Source: Clavaria fumosa (taxonomy: Eukaryota > Basidiomycota > Agaricomycetes > Agaricales > Clavariaceae). Taken from it: 64,000 nt of DNA. Positions within the stretch are counted from its first letter, which is position 1, and the number at the start of each line of letters is the position of its first letter. Position numbers and translations under genes: made by a program. Below the pieces are notes generated by a model. That model was not told the DNA's origin, searched no databases, and was given only the letters and a program-made list of their open reading frames with translations. This document shows, in pieces, positions 57,231 through 64,000 of the stretch. The stretch is taken from assembly GCA_951802425.1 (NCBI GenBank), contig OX637802.1, forward strand, positions 2,666,001 through 2,730,000. The letters run 5' to 3'.

Positions 57231-58479
57231 ATGCCTCCCAAACTCAATCCCAACAAGAAAAGGGCAGCGTCGCCATCCATTGATGATGAAGCTGAGTCGA
57301 AAAGGAACAAAATCGCTACCCGTCAAAAAATCATGAGGTACGATGAACGTTGACCTGAATGCTTACAGTAACTCTAAACTTGAAATCCCTTCAGCGATGC
57401 TGTACAGAACGTGTTTGTATGTTCCGCATGGAAAGTAACACCCACTCACCGTTATATAGACTCGATACGATGTCCAAACTTCGTCGATTATCTGAAGTGA
57501 AAGCATTAATGGGCAAAGACTCAGCTTTTTTGATCCCAACTGTCAATTTCCGGATGGCTTTCAGTCCCAACGATGCCGTCGTATCGTAAGTAATTATGTG
57601 TTTCCCAACTATTCATGAAGTTAATAGTATTTAGACGTCTGTTAAACCTTACTGTCATTCAAGGAACGGAAGACCTTATCAATATAGCGACAGCCGATCC
57701 CGACTTGTTCAAGTTGAATGCACGAAACTACGTGTCGTATCGTGCAGAGTCGGGTGGTGTGACAACTTTCTTTATGACGGGAGTTACCCAATATTCCGCT
57801 CTGACGTCGCATGAAAGGACTCGTCAGATCTGCATTGTCCCCCCAAGAGAAACCTGGGCACGCATCGCCGCATTCTTAGGAGCTACTCTGCATGAAAGTC
57901 GCCTCTACTTCCCAGTTTTTCGACAAGGACTATCATTTTCAACATGGGCGAAGACCGAGAAGATCGACGATCGTTCCCAAAAATTGTTGCGAAAGGGAAT
58001 TGCGTCAGCAACACCAGCTACACTATCCTCTCATGGTCCTAGTAAGTATAAATAATGAGACGACCTGTGGATACTGACACTGTTATCCAGCCGTTCGTGA
58101 TCCAACAGAAAAAGGTATGTAGGGCCGTATTCATGCTGCACCCCACTCTCACAATGCAAGTGTAGTTCCGGTGTACGACGGACAAGCGCCGTTCCCACTT
58201 GGAGCGTACGCATCTCTGCCGGCGTTCAACCATGAAATTCCCAACGACAGCGCAGTGCTCGTCATTTTCACTGCCGCTTCATACCGTTACAAAGGGAACC
58301 TACCTGGCATTCAGAAGGCCGTCTCTTTCAACATTCAAAACGTCATATTTCTTGCGGCTTCCCCTGATGACAGTGGAACAGAAGAAGACGAACAATCACC
58401 CTTTATTCCGCTCGGCATTGACACCATGCCTGAAGATGCGTCGACGTCTGGTTTAGTTAACAAGGGCCCAACTGTGTAG
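57231..58479 (+). CDS. unknown protein encoded next to the Helitron
   Basis: I do not recognise this gene. Exon 1 (57231-57337) encodes a basic, Ser-rich N-terminus (MPPKLNPNKKRAASPSIDDE .. KRNKIATRQKIM). Later exons give ALMGKDSAFLIPTVNFRMAF, LINIATADPDLFKLNARNYV, GGVTTFFMTGVTQYSALTSH and, last, GQAPFPLGAYASLPAFNHEI, VLVIFTAASYRYKGNLPGIQ and an acidic end (PDDSGTEEDEQSPF). Introns include 57338-57394, about 57585-57633 and about 58040-58160; the region 57435-57500 is not resolved. A nuclear-localisation-like start and beta-rich middle (SRLYFPVF, SFNIQNVIFL) are visible. Some fungal Helitrons carry an accessory ORF, for example RPA-like single-strand binding protein, but I cannot show that here. 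Confidence 0.55.
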
Positions 58480-59057
58480 TTATACGTATTGTGAACTTCA
58501 ACGCCGTCTGAATCCACGGCTGTGTCACTTACAGTAAGAAGTTTGATGTTTCGTCAATGTATCACCTGCTTTCCTCTTCCACAAGCGGTCATTTGTATTC
58601 AATTATAAACTTCAAGAGCTGAGTCGCTCCACCAATTCTCACAAGACACTCCACGAATCTCACCATCCCGAATTGCACACCTTTGGTTCTATAACCGAAT
58701 CAGAGCTCCGAGTCGTAAAGTTCAATGCTTGAATGATTATACGACTCCAATTTCATTTGTCATGATATGATTTATAATCAGATCAGGGATTAGCACATTG
58801 CACTTGAACGACACGTGAAACGGTTGTCGCTTACCACCGATGTCTAACGTCTTTGGCCAAGACACTCTTAACCTTTTACACGTTATAGGAGTCAAATCTA
58901 ATCTCCAATAGTTTCAATACCTGCTGGTTTCATGAGCTCCAAAACTTCTTCTTCGAGGACTCATACGTCGACCTTCATCTGTTATGGTGAATCCTAAGAG
59001 GTATGAAAGTCTGAACGTCTTCCGAGCGAGAAACTTGTTCATCTTAGCTTCAGTGAC
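58480..59057. other. AT-rich non-coding stretch, possible Helitron 5' flank
   Basis: No coding region. The Helitron 5' end may lie here, but TC starts are too common to choose one. Confidence 0.35.
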
Positions 59058-59220
59058 GTGATGCAGCCAACGTCTATTTCGTGTCATGCAAGAGATGCAA
59101 GAGAAGCACGCAGTGCCCTTGAATACCAGGGACGTGGGATACCACATGTGCACCTTGTGATTTGGCTTTCACATTCTTCACTCGAGCAGAGGACACGTCA
59201 CATCCCATCGTATGTTTACC
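59058..59220 (+). pseudogene. fragment of a second Helitron Rep domain
   Basis: The + strand reads EYQGRGIPHVHLVIWLSH, the HUH-type motif of Helitron_like_N. The sequence differs from the motif of the main element (GRGSLHLHALVW) and is in opposite orientation, so it belongs to another family. Nothing else of that element is recognisable around it. Confidence 0.6.
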
Positions 59221-60149
59221 GAATACATCTCACTTACAAGTCTGATCAATAACATCAGGCATCCAGAACGTACTTCAACAGAACCTCAACCTCATATCAT
59301 TTAGCGAATTATTAAACGTTTCTGTACTATACGAATGACGACAGAGTTTGACACGATTGCGTCGACTGCCTTCGAAAGTTGTGTCCGTCGAACAGCATGA
59401 CGGTACCGGCCAAGGTGACGGTGAAGTAGCGACCAAGGGGAGCCAAGTAGTGAGCAGGATTGGCAGTGAGCAGGGGTGGCAAGCAAAGGGTTCCAGGCGG
59501 CGTTCGTTGCAAGCAGGGGGTGCCAAGTGAATTTTTGGGAGTGCGCAGATGGAGCCTGGCGGTATCGCATGTGATGACAAGGCCTACACATCCCCATGAC
59601 CTGCGTTCCCGGGCTCGAGTACAGCAGACATGTTGGAGAGTGGTGTGGGGAGTCGGAGTAAACCCAACGAAAAACAGTTACACGAGGGACCATATCATCT
59701 GACATGCCGCGCATTCCGATTTCCGTGGCTCATTCCGTTGCTGATTTACTGCCCAGGAATGACCAGGTTGAAACCTGGTGATAAAGCTTCCGTCTTGAAG
59801 TTTTCTAAGATATACATAGTCCGGCGGAGCTGGATGGCATCTCGTATGGCGTCGCCTTGGGACTATTGGGTAATGGCGACATGCGCTGTCCCCAAACTCG
59901 AGCATCTTGATACAGAAATGTCATGCTACCCCGACAACATGTTCGCAGACGTAGCTGACTGGAAGAGGTACAAGAAAGACAATGTCCGTCGCATCCTCAA
60001 AACCATTCCAAAAAAAAAGGATCGACGTGTTGCTTTCTTGCTGCTTGTTTTCGTCACAACGGGACTACGGTCTACAAAGAAAGACTTAAATGGCAAGGAA
60101 GCTATTACACAGCTCAGATTAGGCCCCTTCTAGGTTATGATTGTTGGAT
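59221..60149. other. no gene recognised; possible relic open frame
   Basis: An open frame of 167 codons (59630-60133, +) has no domain I recognise. Its 3' end (DWKRYKKDNVRRILKTIPKK) is basic. It may be a fragment of transposon-borne sequence; it converges on the ORC5 gene. Confidence 0.35.
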
Positions 60150-62066
60150 CTACGGTGGTTCCCACATGAGGTCATTAATCTGGATATCCAGGCCCCGCGC
60201 AAGCGTTGAAGCTTCAGCGTACGAAATCCCACACTTGAACATTGGGGGACCATCAAGACGGTCTGGAGCGGACGTCCGGAGAAGCAACCGGCCTCTCGCC
60301 AACTCTGCCACCTGGGAAAGTCAGATGATAGCGTGGTAAGAGAACAGAAAAATCATAGCTCACCAAGCCAAACAGTTGAACGCGGCCGAGCTCCATTTCA
60401 GTGTATTCGCCGGGCAGGACTAGCTCAGGCGCGGGGGGACGAGCATCCACGTCGTTCTCCTCGAGCAAAACGCCAAGCACAGCCAGCAACCGGTCGAGCG
60501 GGAACGGTGTGGGACCTGAGAGCCGCTGCGGAATCTGTGCATCCACTTCCCGTTAAGCATACAAAGGAATCAGACTCAGACGAATGAGACAGACCTTGGG
60601 TGCCTTGCCGTCCTCTGCGGCCTTCTTCGCACGCTGCACGACGTGGACACGTTTCGCACGCGTCCGCTTCTTGTCGTGCAGCCGCCCAAACATACGCAGG
60701 TCGCTCTTGGGCGGGTTGGTGCTTGCGAGGAACGCCGCAACGAGGAGGAAGCGAGCCATCCGCGGGAGGCTCTCGAGTCCCGTGCCGCCCGCATTTGAAT
60801 TGTCGGCCTCGCCGTCGACATCACGGGTGCCGGTAGAAGGCGCCTCCGCGGCCTGCTCTGCCTCAGCGCGCCGTCTGGCCCAGGCAGAGGCATGAGTGAG
60901 GCGCGGGTAGAGCGCCTCGAGCGCGGCAGTGAAGGACGGTGTGAAATGGCGAATGAGACGCATGCGCATCTCCTCGTCGGGCAGCACAAACCCGCCAGAA
61001 GCAGACACGGGGGAGGAGGCGGGACGCTCCTCGAGCAGGGGACGGATGAAGCCTGGCCAGCGCGCCGCGGCGACGTACGCAAGCTCGTTGGCGTCTTGCG
61101 TGAAGGGGGCGCAGACGTCGTAGAGCACCGAGGCGAACTGCGCGTGTAGCGGAAGTAATGCGGGGTGGTATGCCGTGCGCGCGGCGTGCGGTGTGGGTGT
61201 CGAGACAGGGTTTTTGCCGACGATGGTGGACGAAGCGACGAGGAAATGTTGGTGGAGTCTACTAAGCATGGCTACAGTGATTATGAGATTTCAGCTGCTA
61301 CATATGTTTGGAAAGCAACCTTGTTTGTGATGGGGTTGCACGTCAATGAAGTAGGGATCTGGGGCTGCTCCAAGGGACGGCCGGATATCTTCCCATCGGA
61401 CAGTCGACACAAAGATTGTTGTGATGTTTAGTCGGGCCTGTACAAGGTGAGCATGACACGCACTCTAGCTAACTGAACACGTACGAGCTCGGCTAGACGC
61501 GTGAGAGGAACGAAGTGACTAGGCAACGTCTCCTTAAGTCTCTCCGCTCTCTCGACGACGAGGACGAGCCGCGTTTCCTCCTCCTGCTCGATCCCTTTTT
61601 CCTTGCCTTTCTTCCGCCCCTTCGCCTTTAACTTTGCCGGAGGAGGTTCATCACGGGAAGGAAGACGTGCCGCAGCCCGCAGACCGTACATAAAGCCATC
61701 TAGCGTGTCATTCCACCGCTGATCGCCGTGCTCTTCGTGCCAGTTCTCGCAGCCATCGGCCCATTGGGGGATCCAACTGCTGAGTGCGTTGAGGATAGAA
61801 TCATACAGCAAGCGCGGAGTAAAGCACGCCACAGCGTTTATTCTGGCAAAGCGAATAGAGGGGGTTACTTCGTCTGTTGTCTGTGCCTCGTCGACCAGGG
61901 TTTGGAGGATGGCAGAGATGGCGTCGCTCGCCAAGCGAGGATTACTGGGGTCATGAACATAGATGAAAGATGGTGGGGAGCAAGAGAGAGTGGTGAAGAC
62001 GTGCGTGATGAGCTGGTCGTAGCCTGGGTGATTCTTTATAAGTTTTGTGCATGTCTCGTCCCACAT
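60150..62066 (-). CDS. ORC5: origin recognition complex subunit 5
   Basis: Nuclear AAA+ family subunit of the replication initiator. The N-terminal exon (62066-61428 and on) has FIYVHDPSNPRLASDAISAI, RFARINAVACFTPRLLYDSI and LVLVVERAERLKETLPSHFV. A middle exon gives VRWEDIRPSLGAAPDPYFID, then QFASVLYDVCAPFTQDANEL. The ORC5_C part contains MARFLLVAAFLASTNPPKSD and MFGRLHDKKRTRAKR, with GPTPFPLDRLLAVLGVLLEE, VQLFGLVSYDFSVLLP and a last exon ending CGISYAEASTLARGLDIQIN then DLMWEPP. A low-complexity Lys-rich loop interrupts the AAA+ part. The start at 62064-62066 lacks an obvious Walker A, so an upstream exon may exist (62067-62300). Confidence 0.87.
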
Positions 62067-62316
62067 GGAGGAGGCTTAGAGGCCTGGCAAGTGGGTGGCT
62101 GCGTCGGGTCACGGCCATGAACCGCGCTGAGCACCAACCGCGCTAACTTGACCAGCGACTGGTGGCTGACCCGACACTCAACTTCACTTCGTACCTTGCG
62201 GTCAGCCTCCGTGGCATCGTATAAAAGGCCGCCATGTCGACCTTGTTCCACCGCCGTCCTCGACGTGAAGTCCCCACACTCGTTTTTTGCCTCCTCGACT
62301 CCAGGTAACTATAACC

Positions 62317-64000
<1,684 letters not shown>

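Noticed and set aside
59630..60133. 167-codon plus-strand open frame
   Set aside because: No recognisable domain and the N-terminal half reads like random sequence; kept only as a note in the gap.

Overview
This window looks like a piece of a basidiomycete genome, most likely a wood-decaying Agaricomycete. Genes are compact, on both strands, and broken by many 50-60 nt GT-AG introns with CTNAY-like branch sites. There is a class II fungal haem peroxidase with about 13 exons, a velvet-family regulator, a chromodomain-bearing Ty3/Gypsy element and a large fungal Helitron. No prokaryotic signals (operons, Shine-Dalgarno sites, CRISPR) are seen, and I recognised no tRNA or rRNA gene.

Region by region. 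1-5.2 kb is an unusual cluster of imperfect GC-rich triplet and minisatellite repeats without credible genes. 5.3-8.7 kb holds a Harbinger-type transposase fragment, then ornithine decarboxylase antizyme (with a probable +1 programmed frameshift) and ribosomal protein uS5/RPS2. 8.7-22 kb is a nest of transposons. An old LTR-retroelement copy is split by a hAT-like element, which itself holds a fold-back Tc1/mariner element. The same old copy is split again by a full-length chromovirus (291/290-bp LTRs, 5-bp target duplication) and by a second, internally deleted LTR element. 22.3-51.1 kb is gene-rich: a Dickkopf_N-like cysteine-rich membrane protein, a NIPA-type Mg2+ transporter, a DUF262 (GmrSD-N) protein, cohesion factor DCC1, class II peroxidase, VeA-like velvet protein, an MMT-type CDF metal transporter, an iron-ADH/maleylacetate-reductase family protein, a Cup1-like LYR protein, a VOC/glyoxalase protein, a PhoD-like phosphatase, a very large Sec7-PH ARF-GEF and TIM14/PAM18. 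51.2-59.2 kb is an autonomous-type Helitron (Rep-helicase on the minus strand) with a divergent gene of unknown function, plus a fragment of a second Helitron family. 60.1-64 kb holds ORC5 and the start of a secreted subtilisin-like protease that runs off the window.

How the genes work together: there is no obvious biosynthetic cluster. Housekeeping genes (RPS2, antizyme, DCC1, ORC5, TIM14, Sec7) are mixed with lifestyle genes (secreted peroxidase, maleylacetate-reductase-like enzyme, secreted protease). The observations most worth following are three. First, Tf1-type self-priming in the LTR family, supported by a compensatory base change between two copies. Second, the UUU-UGA frameshift site in antizyme. 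Third, the Helitron with its unknown divergent passenger gene.
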